Positions 1 through 9,051 are shown, counted from the first letter of the stretch. The stretch: 64,000 nt of DNA from Treponema sp. UBA4307 (GCA_002394685.1 DGUP01000077.1:29701-93700), one strand, 5' to 3'. The notes: a model not told the origin generated them from the letters alone. Program-made: numbers and translations.

Positions 1-2
1 CT

Positions 3-3000
3 GCATCTGTTTTAAAAATTGCAGATACTGGTGATATGCCTCAGGGACTTTATTCCAGAGCATCTGGATACCTGGAAGGAGATTTGATTACTCTTAAGAA
101 TGGATCAACTGGCGAAAGTATTCAACTGCTTAATCTGGGGGATTCAGGTCTTGCTGATACTCTGATTATTTCAAATGAAGCAGCTGTAAAACTTAATTTA
201 GAAGACATAGATTCTCTGGAATTAAATCTACCTGCCAGAACGGATTCCAAAACAAGTGTTATAACCCAGGTTCTTCTTACCAATCCTTCGGATGAAACAT
301 ATTTTGAAAACTTAAAATCAAGCGTTGAAGAGAAATCCCCTCTTGAAAAAAAATATCCTTTAACAGCAGATACAAGTAAGAAAAAAGTTTATGATGCTTC
401 TGAGGATTCTATTTCTTCAGAGAATGAACATATTGCCCAGTTGAAAGAATCTGTGGAAGACAAATCAAGTGATGATAATGAAATTTCAACTGCCGCAGAA
501 AATAAAAGTGAAAAAAATGATTTAATAAAACCTGTGCTTAGTGATACTCCAATTGATGAAAATGCTGAAATGCATGAAATTCCGGAAAAACTGCCAGAAA
601 AAAACGTAAATAAAGATGAAGACACTGTTAATACTGTAAATAATGAAAAAAAATTAGAGTTTAATGACGAAGCTGCAAATGAGCAAAATGCTGTAATTGC
701 AGATCATAAACCTTCTAATGATGAAGAATTTTTCTTTGAAGATACAGCAGTAAGTGAAAATAATGAAGTTGCTGCAAATCATGAGCCAGATCCTGATTAT
801 GATGAACTTGCCCGTATTGAAATGGAAAAAATGGCCGAAGCTGAAAATCTCCGCCTTGCTGAAGAAAGGGCAAAGGAACAGATAATTCAGGCTAAGGAAG
901 AAGAACTTCTGGCCCAGGCTGAAGCTAAAAGAGAAGAAGAGAAACAACTTGAAGAAATAAAAAAGGCAGAAGAAATCCGCCGTATTGCAGAAGAAGAAGC
1001 TGCAAAGAATAAAATTGAATTTGATGATGCTGCAAGCAATGAACAGCAGATTGAAGCTGATACAAGCACCCCTGCTGATGACGAACAATTTGCCTTTGTC
1101 GACACTGCGGGAGATGACGAAGCTGCCGTTGAACCTAATTTTAATGAAGATGAACTCATTGCCTTTGTTGATACCCAGAATGTTACTACTCAGAAAGATA
1201 ATGTTGAAGAAGCCGCACCAGTTGAAGAACCTGTTGAAGAACCAGCTCCTGTAGAAGAAGAAATCCTCGTCGAAGAACCTGTTGAAGAAACAGCTCCAGC
1301 ACAAGAAGAAATCCTCGAAGAAGAGCCGGTGGAAGAAACAGTTCCAACAGAAGAAGAGGTAAGCGAAAAAGAAGAATCTTTTGAAGCAGAACAGAGTGAA
1401 AATTCAACTGAAGAAGAGAAAATCGAAGACAAATCTTTACCTGAACCAGAACCTGAGCCGCAAATTTCTCCAATTGTTGAAGAGGAAGAGAAAATTGACA
1501 ATGAAGATGTAGATTCTATTGAAGAAATTGAAAGCGACACAATTACTCCAATTGAAAACATCGAACAGAATCCTGTGGATGAAAGCACAAACTCAGTCGA
1601 AGAAATCCTCGAAGAAGAACCTGTTGAAGAAGCAGCTCCTGTAGAAGAGGAAACTCTCGAAGAAGAGCCGGTTGAAGAAGCAGAACCTGTAGAAGAAACT
1701 GCTCCAGCAGAAGAAGAAATTCTCGAAGAAAAGCCGGTTGAAGAAGCAGCACCTGTTGAAGAAGAAGTTCCTGTAGAAGAAGAAACTCTCGAAGAAGAAC
1801 CTGTTGAAGAACCAGCTCCAACAGAAGAAGAAATCCTCGAAGAAGAACCTGTTGAAGAAGAAGTTCCTGTAGAAGAGGAAACACTCGAAGAAGAGCCGGT
1901 TGAAGAAGCAGCTCCTGTAGAAGAAGAAACTATCGAAGAAGAACCTGTTGAAGAAACAGCTCCAGCAGAAGAAGAAATCCTCGTCGAAGAGCCAGTTGAA
2001 GAAGCAGCTCCAGTAGAAGAAGAAATCCTCGTCGAAGAGCCGATTGAAGAACCTGCTCCAGCAGAAGAAGAAATTCTCGAAGAAGAACCTGTAGAAGAAA
2101 CAGCTCCAGTAGAGGAAGAAACTGCTCCTGTAGAAGAATCTCTCGAAACAGAGGAACCTGTTGAAGAAACAGTTCCAGTAGAAGAAGAAACTCTCGAAGA
2201 AGAACCTGTTGAAGAAGCAGCTCCAGCAGAAGAAGAAATTCTCGAAGAAGAGCCTGTTGAAGAAACAGCTCCAGCAGAAGATGAAATCCTCGAAGAAAAG
2301 GCAGTTGAAGAAGCTGTTCCTGTAGAAGAGGAAACTCTCGAAGAAGAACCAGTTGAAGAAACAACTCCAACAGAAGAAGAAACTCTCGAAGAAGAACCTG
2401 TTGAAGAAACAGTACCAGTAGAAGAAGAAACTCTCGAAGAAGAACCTGTTGAAGAAGCAGCTCCAGCAGAAGAAGAAATTCTCGAAGAAGAACCTGTAGA
2501 AGAAACAGCTCCAGTAGAGGAAGAAACTGCTCCTGTAGAAGAATCTCTCGAAACAGAGGAACCTGTTGAAGAAACAGTTCCAGTAGAAGAAGAAACTCTC
2601 GTCGAAGAACCTGTAGAAGAAACAGCTCCAGCAGAAGAAGAAATTTTCGAAGAAGAACCTGTAGAAGAAGCAGCTCCAGTAGAGGAAGAAACTGCTACTG
2701 TAGAAGAATCTCTCGAAACCGAAGAACCTGTAGAAGAAACAGTTCCAGCTGAAGAAGAAATTCACGAAACCGAAGAGCCGGTTGAAGAAGCAGCTCCAGT
2801 AGAGGAAGAAACTGCTACTGTAGAAGAATCTCTCGAAACAGAGGAACCTGTTGAAGAACCTGCTCCAATTGAGGAATTAATTGAACCTGTTGAAGAAATT
2901 GTAGAAGAAGAACCGGCCCAAATCGTAGAAGAAATTGAAGATACTGATAGTGAAGAAGAGCTTCCTTCTGAAAAAACTCATAAGATTGACGACCCTGTTC

Positions 3001-4046
3001 TTCCACCTCAGGAAAATATTCAGCCGGTAGAAGCTGTCACTAAAGACGACAATGTTAGCGAAAATGAAAATGACATTGAAGAAATAATTGAAGAACTGGA
3101 AGAAACTGTTATTGAAGAAGATACAACTGACGAAAATGAGGAAAATCCTAATGAACCAGTTGCAGATTTAACAATTCCGGATCCTCTAAATTATGACCCT
3201 GCCAAATTCAATAAGAAAGAACCTGTTGAGCAGGAACCGGCTGTAGAAGAGACACCGGCCCCTGTAGAAGAAACAACAACTCCAGCAGAAGAGCTTCCGG
3301 AAATTATTCTTGCCCCAGCTGAAGAAAAAATCCCTGAACCTGCTGAAGAAGTAGTTGAGGAAGCACCGGCTGTAGAAGAGACACCGGCCCCTGTGGAAGA
3401 AAAAACAACTCCAGCAGAAGAACTTCCGGAAATTATTCTTGCCCCGGCTGAAGAAAAAATCCCTGAACCTGCTGAAGAAGTAGTTGAGGAAACACCGGCT
3501 GTAGAAGAAACCCCGGCCCCTGTGGAAGAAATAACAACTCCAGCAGAAGAGCTTCCGGAAATTATTCTTGCCCCGGCTGAAGAAAAAATCCCTGAACCTG
3601 CTGAAGAAGTAGTTGAGGAAGCTCCGGCTGTAGAAAAAGAAGGAGCTCCTGTAGAAGAAGAAAGCTCATATAAGCCGATAATTCTTATTCCGGCAGAAGA
3701 TAAGACTCCACTTCCTGTTGAAAATGATGAACCAGCTACAAATATGCAGTCTGTTCAGCAGGAAAAGGAAATCCCTGCTGTAAATGCAGTAATTAAAGAA
3801 CACACTGTTGAAATGAAAGATATTTCTTACGGCAGTTATTATGTTCAAATTGCAACATTAACCAGTGAGGAAAGTATTGAAGAAATTATAAGAAAGTATG
3901 GAAAATATCCAATACTTCTTCTCCAGAATGAAAATGGCTCTTATAAAGTTCTTGTAGGTCCATTAACTGTAAATGAATATGGACAAATCCTTGCAAGATT
4001 TAAGGCCTATGGATTTACAGATGCCTTTGTATACAAAAAGAAATAA
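3..4046 (+). CDS. SPOR-domain envelope protein with giant acidic Pro/Glu/Val repeat region (5'-partial)
   Basis: The reading frame is open from base 3 with no stop before the first ATG at 36, so the true start is probably upstream of the window. The first ~80 residues contain LKNGSTGESIQ and SNEAAVKLNL stretches that resemble the double-psi barrel/SPOR-protein N-termini of treponemes (tentative). From ~residue 85 to 1250 the chain is low complexity: an A/E/K-rich probable coiled coil (~250-330), then dozens of PVEE-x-x-P-x-EEE units, then three near-identical 43-residue repeats. The last ~75 residues (SYGSYYVQIATL..., VLVGPLTVNEYGQ..., GFTDAFVYKKK) form a SPOR domain, which in this family binds denuded septal peptidoglycan. 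It is probably a periplasmic division or envelope protein whose acidic stretch acts as a spacer. A terminator follows. The SPOR call is strong; the rest is inference. Confidence 0.8.
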   Translation, partial: ASVLKIADTGDMPQGLYSRASGYLEGDLITLKNGSTGESIQLLNLGDSGLADTLIISNEAAVKLNLEDIDSLELNLPARTDSKTSVITQVLLTNPSDETYFENLKSSVEEKSPLEKKYPLTADTSKKKVYDASEDSISSENEHIAQLKESVEDKSSDDNEISTAAENKSEKNDLIKPVLSDTPIDENAEMHEIPEKLPEKNVNKDEDTVNTVNNEKKLEFNDEAANEQNAVIADHKPSNDEEFFFEDTAVSENNEVAANHEPDPDYDELARIEMEKMAEAENLRLAEERAKEQIIQAKEEELLAQAEAKREEEKQLEEIKKAEEIRRIAEEEAAKNKIEFDDAASNEQQIEADTSTPADDEQFAFVDTAGDDEAAVEPNFNEDELIAFVDTQNVTTQKDNVEEAAPVEEPVEEPAPVEEEILVEEPVEETAPAQEEILEEEPVEETVPTEEEVSEKEESFEAEQSENSTEEEKIEDKSLPEPEPEPQISPIVEEEEKIDNEDVDSIEEIESDTITPIENIEQNPVDESTNSVEEILEEEPVEEAAPVEEETLEEEPVEEAEPVEETAPAEEEILEEKPVEEAAPVEEEVPVEEETLEEEPVEEPAPTEEEILEEEPVEEEVPVEEETLEEEPVEEAAPVEEETIEEEPVEETAPAEEEILVEEPVEEAAPVEEEILVEEPIEEPAPAEEEILEEEPVEETAPVEEETAPVEESLETEEPVEETVPVEEETLEEEPVEEAAPAEEEILEEEPVEETAPAEDEILEEKAVEEAVPVEEETLEEEPVEETTPTEEETLEEEPVEETVPVEEETLEEEPVEEAAPAEEEILEEEPVEETAPVEEETAPVEESLETEEPVEETVPVEEETLVEEPVEETAPAEEEIFEEEPVEEAAPVEEETATVEESLETEEPVEETVPAEEEIHETEEPVEEAAPVEEETATVEESLETEEPVEEPAPIEELIEPVEEIVEEEPAQIVEEIEDTDSEEELPSEKTHKIDDPVLPPQENIQPVEAVTKDDNVSENENDIEEIIEELEETVIEEDTTDENEENPNEPVADLTIPDPLNYDPAKFNKKEPVEQEPAVEETPAPVEETTTPAEELPEIILAPAEEKIPEPAEEVVEEAPAVEETPAPVEEKTTPAEELPEIILAPAEEKIPEPAEEVVEETPAVEETPAPVEEITTPAEELPEIILAPAEEKIPEPAEEVVEEAPAVEKEGAPVEEESSYKPIILIPAEDKTPLPVENDEPATNMQSVQQEKEIPAVNAVIKEHTVEMKDISYGSYYVQIATLTSEESIEEIIRKYGKYPILLLQNENGSYKVLVGPLTVNEYGQILARFKAYGFTDAFVYKKK
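1594..2874 (+). repeat. Degenerate tandem coding repeat (EPVEE-x-APxEEE units)
   Basis: About 1.3 kb of in-frame imperfect repeats, with unit length near 14-20 codons, built from gaagaacctgttgaagaa and gcagaagaagaaattctc-like blocks. Larger blocks recur: the stretch around 2090-2260 is repeated almost exactly at 2480-2600. Unit-length variation suggests slippage or recombination within the gene. Confidence 0.85.
3243..3629 (+). repeat. Three tandem 129-bp coding repeats
   Basis: Copies start at 3243, 3372 and 3501, an exact 129-bp period (43 codons). Each encodes a block from VEETPAPVEE through LPEIILAPAEE to PEPAEEVVEE. The copies differ at only a few bases, much fewer than in the upstream repeat zone, so this is a recent expansion. 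Confidence 0.9.
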
Positions 4047-4060
4047 TCTAAAATAATAAA

Positions 4061-4097
4061 AAAGACTGGCACACGAAAAGTGAAGCCAGTCTTTTTT
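4061..4097. terminator. Bidirectional intrinsic terminator
   Basis: A 10-bp stem, aaagactggc (4061-4070) with gccagtcttt (4085-4094), followed by T-runs on both strands. It sits between the SPOR gene and the convergent tmRNA gene and can serve both. Confidence 0.85.
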
Positions 4098-4107
4098 TTA
4101 GGGGTAG

Positions 4108-4473
4108 TGGAGATGGGGGGAATTGAACCCCCGTCCAGAAGCGCAAACCATGCACGTCTACAAGTTTATTGGTGCGAGGTATTTGTCGGGAGACGGTAGC
4201 AGCACCAAAAGCGTCGTCTCCTTATTCTAGAAAAAGTCCCCTGTTAAGCCTAGAATCATAACAGAGCAAGTTCCTGTTGGCGACGGTAATTCACAATGTT
4301 AGGAACAGCACACCATGATTACCGGCATAGCTTAAGCAGCCAATGCTAACTGTTCGTTTTCAGACACGAAGTCTTCTCTACGTTTTGCAGTTATTTTTTT
4401 TGTCAGTTCAAGGCACCTTCACGCCTACTTGCAGTACACGATCAATCAGATCTGTCGAAACCGGTGCACCCCC
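4108..4473 (-). ncRNA. ssrA: tmRNA (transfer-messenger RNA)
   Basis: Trans-translation RNA that rescues stalled ribosomes and tags nascent chains for proteolysis. On the minus strand the 5' end reads GGGGGTGCACCGGTTTCGACAG, a typical tmRNA start. The 3' end carries a T-arm (GGGGGTTCAATTCCCCC) and CATCTCC, which pairs with 5' GGGGGTG (two G-U pairs) to form the acceptor stem; CCA is not encoded. The tag frame begins with resume codon GCA at 4386-4388 after ATAACT and ends with TAA at 4332-4334. The predicted tag is AKRREDFVSENEQLALAA (18 residues). It has its own promoter upstream and shares a terminator with the convergent neighbour. Ends were set by acceptor-stem pairing and may be off by a base or two. 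Confidence 0.95.
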
Positions 4474-4483
4474 GAGTAAAATG

Positions 4484-4512
4484 AATATAGAAAAAAAATC
4501 CTTAATGGTCAA
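4484..4512 (-). promoter_or_regulatory. tmRNA promoter
   Basis: On the minus strand TTGACC (4507-4512), a 17-nt spacer and TATATT (4484-4489), placing transcription start within a few bases of the tmRNA 5' end. Confidence 0.8.
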
Positions 4513-4523
4513 GATTTATTGAC

Positions 4524-4551
4524 AAAAAAAAGCCTGTCTTTTTGACAAGCT
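4524..4551 (-). terminator. Terminator of the partner-switching operon
   Basis: On the minus strand, AGCTTGTC pairs with GACAGGCT (one G-U) and is followed by a T8 run. It lies just downstream of the HATPase stop and just upstream of the tmRNA promoter. Confidence 0.8.
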
Positions 4552-4577
4552 AATTTTTGTTCCTTTAATTAATTTAC

Positions 4578-5126
4578 TTATTCTTCAACTGTAACGCCAT
4601 GACGCTTCTGTGCAAAACGCTTAAGCATTGCTACGCCATTTCTCTTGTCGTTGTATACAAAACCACCATTCCAGTATTCAAGTGCAGCAAAAAGAGCGTT
4701 ACCACCATCCTGTTCATCAGAGCGCTTTGTTCTGAATGAAACATAGTTGGAAAGTTCAACAAAATTTGAATTGTGGAGACATTCAAGACGCTTACGATTG
4801 AAGTCATTCCACTTTTCCAGATCCTTAAATCCTTCACCTTCATCTTCAACAATAAGGTGAGCGTGTGTAGCAGAGAAGGAATACCATACGTGAACCTTCT
4901 TATTTACATCACAATTGTTTCCATGTTTTACAGCATTCTTAATAACTTCGCTAATCTGCTGTTCAAGGAGGTTAATCTCCTTAATTTCCAATGGTGCAGA
5001 TTGTACAATCAAGAGTGTAAAATACCTAATCTGACGGAAATCTGAAGGAAATTCCTTATAAAGCATATTTTCCTTATCAAATAAAGGATCACTACCGTCA
5101 GCTCTTAATTCTTTAACTTCTTCCAT
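4578..5126 (-). CDS. RsbW/SpoIIAB-type HATPase regulator (anti-sigma-like serine kinase)
   Basis: 182 residues. A GHKL/HATPase fold is shown by the N-box (EVIKNAVKHGN, ~residues 60-70) and the G1-type box (VEDEGEGF, ~95-102). Family members bind ATP and either sequester a sigma factor or phosphorylate a STAS-domain antagonist. The gene is last in an apparent SpoIIE phosphatase - STAS - HATPase operon and ends at its own terminator, so it is most likely the switch kinase/anti-factor. The ATG at 5126 has a GAGG ribosome site. No sigma factor gene is adjacent, so the target is unknown; treponemal homologues could control something other than transcription. Confidence 0.8.
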   Translation of the reverse strand: MEEVKELRADGSDPLFDKENMLYKEFPSDFRQIRYFTLLIVQSAPLEIKEINLLEQQISEVIKNAVKHGNNCDVNKKVHVWYSFSATHAHLIVEDEGEGFKDLEKWNDFNRKRLECLHNSNFVELSNYVSFRTKRSDEQDGGNALFAALEYWNGGFVYNDKRNGVAMLKRFAQKRHGVTVEE

Positions 5127-5182
5127 CTAAGATAACCTCAATAAAAGTTTATAAAAACTAATAAGATGCAATTATAACCAGA

Positions 5183-5521
5183 CTACTCGTTAAGCATTAA
5201 GAGAGCTTCTTCAACGCTATTAGCAATAGGGAAGTAGCCCATAAGCTTTGTAAGTTCAATAACCTTCTTTACTGAACCATGAATATTAGAGATATAGAGC
5301 TTCAGATTCATCTTTTTAATTGTTGAACAAATGTAGATGAGAGCACCAATTCCAGACGAGTCAATGTAATCAACCTGCTCAAGATTAATGATGAATGACT
5401 TTACGTTTTTCTCGAGCATCTTCATAACAAGTTCCTTAAGTTTGTAGGAATTGTACAAATCCATTTCACCGTTGACATCAACGATATAAACTTCACCATT
5501 CTTTCTTATTTTCAGTTCCAT
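5183..5521 (-). CDS. STAS-domain anti-sigma factor antagonist
   Basis: 112 residues, the usual length for a single STAS domain (SpoIIAA/RsbV family). The signature YIDSSGIGALIYI contains the DSSG serine that partner kinases phosphorylate. It lies between the PP2C phosphatase and the HATPase gene, completing a three-part partner switch: the phosphatase would dephosphorylate this protein, which would then bind the HATPase and free its target. Start at 5521 with AGGAG eight bases upstream. Confidence 0.9.
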   Translation of the reverse strand: MELKIRKNGEVYIVDVNGEMDLYNSYKLKELVMKMLEKNVKSFIINLEQVDYIDSSGIGALIYICSTIKKMNLKLYISNIHGSVKKVIELTKLMGYFPIANSVEEALLMLNE

Positions 5522-5547
5522 AAGTTTTTCTCCTTATTCCCACTTTT

Positions 5548-7245
5548 TTACTGAATTTTAATTACCAGGAGTGACTGGTCATCGTACTGATCAGCATCTC
5601 CCGTAAAATTTTTAACATCCGCCTTAATAAGGTTTGCTATATCTTTTCCTGACGAATTATTATTTGATTTAATAATTCTTTCCAAGGACTCTCTACCGTA
5701 CTGCTGGCCTTTGTCATTTAAAGATTCAACCAAACCATCGGTGTATGTAACAATTATATCACCACTTTCAACTTTTTGCACGAAATCTTTATATTCTGTT
5801 GATTTTTCTACTCCAATCGGTTCAGAAGTAACGGAAATCTGTGTAAATGACTGATTTCTACTGCTCCAGTAGAGAACCGGGGTAGTACCCCCTGTAGAAA
5901 ATTCAATCTGCTGTTCAACAGGATTGTAATTTATAAGTGCACATGATCCAAAGTGGTCTGTACTGAAAGATTCTCCAGAAATTCCTCTGTTTACCCAGGA
6001 AAGAATTTTTCCTGCAGACTGAGTTGTATTTACTACAAGGCGAATCATAGCACGAAGCATAGTCATAACGACCATACTGTTCAATCCCTTGCCAGCAATA
6101 TCACTCATAACAAAACTGATTCTGTCTTTTCTGGAAACCATTACATCATAATAATCTCCGCAGACTCCTTCAACAGGATTAAAGTAAGAACCAATCTGCA
6201 GACCGTTAATAACCGGAAGTTTTGCAGGTTTAAGCATTTCCTGAATCTTACTTGCAATGTTTGCTTCCTTAGAAACATCATTCCGTTCAATTACTTCCTT
6301 AACTGCAATAACAATCTTTATGGCAGCAGCTGCAAAGCCCGAAAGAACTTCAGCTGTTTTAAGTTCATCTTCTGTGAAAACAATATTACCACGCTTTCTG
6401 GCAAAAGCAGCAAGTCCTATTACTGCATCATTGTTTTTCATCGGAACTACAATATATGAACCACATTCAAGGAATTCTTCAGGACCATTCTGATAAATAC
6501 GGTCATCTCTTTCCGGCTTAGTAATAAGTTCAGATTTTCCCTTAGTTACTATATCACCAAAGAGGTTGTCCTTAAAAGGAAAAGTTGCAAATTTAAAGTT
6601 TGTTGCTACGCGTACAGGCTTGTGAGGCATGTCAGGAGGCAGTTTGTATGGAGGAGGGAAGTCTCCGTCAAAAGATTTAACGCTTACTACATCTTCAAAG
6701 TCATCAACCATGAGGATAGCGCCGCCGTCAGCCTGAATATTCTCCCTGATTGTAGTATTTACGTAATCAAGAAGTGCGTTCATATTGTTATCTGCATTAA
6801 AGCACTCAGAAGCCTTAACCATGAACTGCTGGCTTATATCAAGCATTGTCTTGTCATTTTCACCAAGTTCCCCGTTAAGCTTTTCTTTTGCTTCAGCGAT
6901 AGTATTTACTTTTTCAATCTGCTGATTGTATTTAGGAGAAACAAGCTTTTCAATCTTCTTAGGTTCAAAGGTCAAAAGGATGATGGAATATGGCAGGAAG
7001 AGGAAAAGACTTCCAAATACAGCCGTGAAATAAATGAACATAAACTGATCATTGTCAGGATCTGTAAGCTGTATTACGGCAAGTACGGCAGAACCAATAC
7101 CAAGTACCGCAATTCCAAGCAGAGAGATAAAACTGATTCTGGCAGTCTTCTTACCACGTACAAGCAGCAGCAAGATAAATACCACTAACGATATTCCTGC
7201 AATCGCAAAAAGCGGAATATATGCAAAACTATTTGAAAAATTCAA
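5548..7245 (-). CDS. Membrane-anchored GAF + SpoIIE-type PP2C serine phosphatase
   Basis: 565 residues. Three hydrophobic helices lie in the first ~95 residues, then a linker, a GAF-like sensor region (~140-320) and a C-terminal SpoIIE/RsbU PP2C domain (~340-565) with metal-binding acidic motifs GDYYDV, SDIAGKG and YTDGLVES. It should dephosphorylate the downstream STAS protein in response to a signal sensed by the GAF region or membrane segment. The start appears to be TTG at 7245 with GGGAG upstream; no in-frame ATG precedes the first helix. It is the first gene of the module, with a good promoter upstream. Confidence 0.88.
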   Translation of the reverse strand: MNFSNSFAYIPLFAIAGISLVVFILLLLVRGKKTARISFISLLGIAVLGIGSAVLAVIQLTDPDNDQFMFIYFTAVFGSLFLFLPYSIILLTFEPKKIEKLVSPKYNQQIEKVNTIAEAKEKLNGELGENDKTMLDISQQFMVKASECFNADNNMNALLDYVNTTIRENIQADGGAILMVDDFEDVVSVKSFDGDFPPPYKLPPDMPHKPVRVATNFKFATFPFKDNLFGDIVTKGKSELITKPERDDRIYQNGPEEFLECGSYIVVPMKNNDAVIGLAAFARKRGNIVFTEDELKTAEVLSGFAAAAIKIVIAVKEVIERNDVSKEANIASKIQEMLKPAKLPVINGLQIGSYFNPVEGVCGDYYDVMVSRKDRISFVMSDIAGKGLNSMVVMTMLRAMIRLVVNTTQSAGKILSWVNRGISGESFSTDHFGSCALINYNPVEQQIEFSTGGTTPVLYWSSRNQSFTQISVTSEPIGVEKSTEYKDFVQKVESGDIIVTYTDGLVESLNDKGQQYGRESLERIIKSNNNSSGKDIANLIKADVKNFTGDADQYDDQSLLVIKIQ

Positions 7246-7301
7246 TTCACCACTCCCTGTACAATACCCAATAATTAAGTAATTTTAAGTAAATTACGTT
7301 A

Positions 7302-7330
7302 ATTTTAACATTGAAATAATGTACCGTCAA
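7302..7330 (-). promoter_or_regulatory. Promoter of the partner-switching operon
   Basis: Minus strand TTGACG (7325-7330), 17-nt spacer, TAAAAT (7302-7307), about 57 bases before the TTG start of the phosphatase gene. Confidence 0.65.
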
Positions 7331-7373
7331 GTTTTCCTAATCATATTATCGGTGGACATGGTTTATTTGAACA

Positions 7374-8318
7374 TCATTTTTCCGTTTTTTTTTCATTTTT
7401 TTCAAGTTTTTTCTGCATTTTTTTCTTCTGTGACTGATTTTTCAGTACGTGCATGAGGTTTCTTGAATAAGTTCCCTTAAAAGTATTTGCTGCTTCCTGT
7501 ATTGGATAGTCATTTCCATACTTTTGCTTTAATTCATCCCAGTATTTTGTGAAGAAAATATAAAGATCGCTTATAGTGAGCTTCTTAAAGCGGTGCATTA
7601 TGTGATTTTCATTGATTGCATTTATAACCGGGAGATATACATTCTGGAACCAGGACATAATTCCTTCTTCAATAGGGATTTCTTCCTTTTTGTCCATGTT
7701 GATGTAATATTTGTGGATGAGAATGTGATTATAAATTACGTCATACTGGCCCGGGCTGGAAAAATCAAGAACCCAGTAGTCTGTTATGTCACCGAAATTG
7801 GTTTCTGCGTAGAAAACTCTTTTTTCATATTCGATGACCTGTTTAATCATCTCTTCCTTTGTGCTGCCGGCCTTAAGCTTTATTTCACTCTGAAGACTTA
7901 CAACCTCTGCATCAATAAACTCAATTCCCTTTGCCTTTGCAACTGATACCCGGTGATTGCCGTCCCTGACGAAATACAAGCCTCCAAGTTCGTAAACCGT
8001 AATTGGGGGAAGGTTCACGTCCTGATAGTGGGCCATGTCAATTCTTTCCCAGCGCCCCTTTAAGAAATTACTCTTTGGGAAAAAGTGATTGTCAAAATCC
8101 TGGTAACGGCCTTCGCTTCCTACAATCAGGTTGATTGGAATGACCTGCATTCCCTTATAAACTTCATTTTTTGGTTTCAGGAGTTTTTTTACATCTGAAA
8201 AAGAGATAAGGGTTGCTTCATCCGGATTGAGAATGTGCTGTATTGTATTAAAAAGTGCCTTGTTTCTTGCCTTTGTAAAATCATCAGCGGTTTGTGATGA
8301 CAGAAATGTCGAAGCCAA
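7374..8318 (-). CDS. ParB/sulfiredoxin-like domain protein
   Basis: 314 residues. The core at ~120-140 (YFVRDGNHRVSVAKAKG) is the ParB/Srx-type nucleotide-binding signature, preceded by a VIPINLIVGSEGRYQDF-like segment. The C-terminus is very lysine-rich. It lacks the helix-turn-helix of chromosome-partitioning ParB, and no parA is adjacent, so a partitioning role is not supported; it could be a nucleotide-hydrolysing or regulatory protein. The TTG start has a strong AAGGAG six bases upstream and lies inside the preceding phosphoesterase gene (35-base overlap), implying translational coupling. Confidence 0.65.
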   Translation of the reverse strand: MASTFLSSQTADDFTKARNKALFNTIQHILNPDEATLISFSDVKKLLKPKNEVYKGMQVIPINLIVGSEGRYQDFDNHFFPKSNFLKGRWERIDMAHYQDVNLPPITVYELGGLYFVRDGNHRVSVAKAKGIEFIDAEVVSLQSEIKLKAGSTKEEMIKQVIEYEKRVFYAETNFGDITDYWVLDFSSPGQYDVIYNHILIHKYYINMDKKEEIPIEEGIMSWFQNVYLPVINAINENHIMHRFKKLTISDLYIFFTKYWDELKQKYGNDYPIQEAANTFKGTYSRNLMHVLKNQSQKKKMQKKLEKNEKKTEK

Positions 8319-9048
8319 TATTCTCTCCTTCTGCTAAATCTTTTTTTTCATTCATATCAATAATAACATGGCTGTACGCATTAACAACTGTTGTTTTTCC
8401 AACTACGCTGACTCTTTCTGCCGCAAGGTCGTAAAGATGGATGTGGCCGTGAATCATAAGTGCCGGTTCAAACTGCTCAATAAACCAGTTAAAGCACTCA
8501 AATCCCTGATGACATGGATCTTCCTTATCGTGTACGTGCCTTGGAGAGGCGTGGGTTAAAAAAATATCACAGTATCTGCCGTATTTTCTCTTGTTTTTTT
8601 TAAGCTGGGGTACCATGGCCTTGAGCTGCTTGAGCATTTCCCCTTCAGTATACTGGGCCAGACCGTTATTGTAGCGCTTTGAACCTGAAACTCCGCATAT
8701 GAGCAGGGGAGTAGTTTTTCCGTCCTTAAGGGTAAAATTCAGATATTTGCTGCGGATTACTTCGTTTCCTGCGTAATCTCCACCGTGCCCGTGATTCATT
8801 TCGGAAAGGGCATCCCGGGGAGTACGGCCCATTTTTTTCAGCTTTTTATCGTAATAGTTAAAATCTTTCAAATTGTGATTTCCGAATACAAAAAATGTAG
8901 GTTTTCCCATTGTTGTAACAATGTAGTCTACATATTCCATGTCCAGATCACCTGCAGAAAAAACTGCATCCACATCTTCATAGCGTTCTCTCACCGTAGT
9001 AGAGTAGATGAATGGGTCGATCTGGTCAGAAACGCACAAAAACCTCAT
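8284..9048 (-). CDS. Calcineurin-type metallophosphoesterase
   Basis: 254 residues with the ordered metallophosphoesterase motifs: SD (7-8), GDLD (~33), GNHN (~56), THASPRH (~165) and HGHIH (~200), giving the binuclear-metal ligands. There is no signal peptide, so it is cytoplasmic. Family members cleave phosphomonoesters, phosphodiesters or cyclic nucleotides; the substrate cannot be deduced. It starts 3 bases after the TPR/Mrr-like gene stops and overlaps the ParB-like gene downstream, so the three form one operon. Confidence 0.85.
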   Translation of the reverse strand: MRFLCVSDQIDPFIYSTTVRERYEDVDAVFSAGDLDMEYVDYIVTTMGKPTFFVFGNHNLKDFNYYDKKLKKMGRTPRDALSEMNHGHGGDYAGNEVIRSKYLNFTLKDGKTTPLLICGVSGSKRYNNGLAQYTEGEMLKQLKAMVPQLKKNKRKYGRYCDIFLTHASPRHVHDKEDPCHQGFECFNWFIEQFEPALMIHGHIHLYDLAAERVSVVGKTTVVNAYSHVIIDMNEKKDLAEGENIGFDISVITNR

Positions 9049-9051
9049 AAT

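Noticed and set aside
1593..2765. 390-codon minus-strand open frame rich in Phe/Cys/Arg opposite the repeat zone
   Set aside because: Mirror image of the GAA/CCT-rich coding repeats; no ribosome site and an implausible FFF/CF/NRFF composition. Same for the other minus-strand frames between 390 and 3010.
1594..3629. CRISPR-like array
   Set aside because: Repeats are in-frame coding units with no unique spacers of constant length and no cas genes nearby.
7374..8318. Chromosome-partitioning ParB
   Set aside because: Only the ParB/Srx nucleotide-binding core is seen; no parA neighbour, no helix-turn-helix and no parS-like palindromes in the window.
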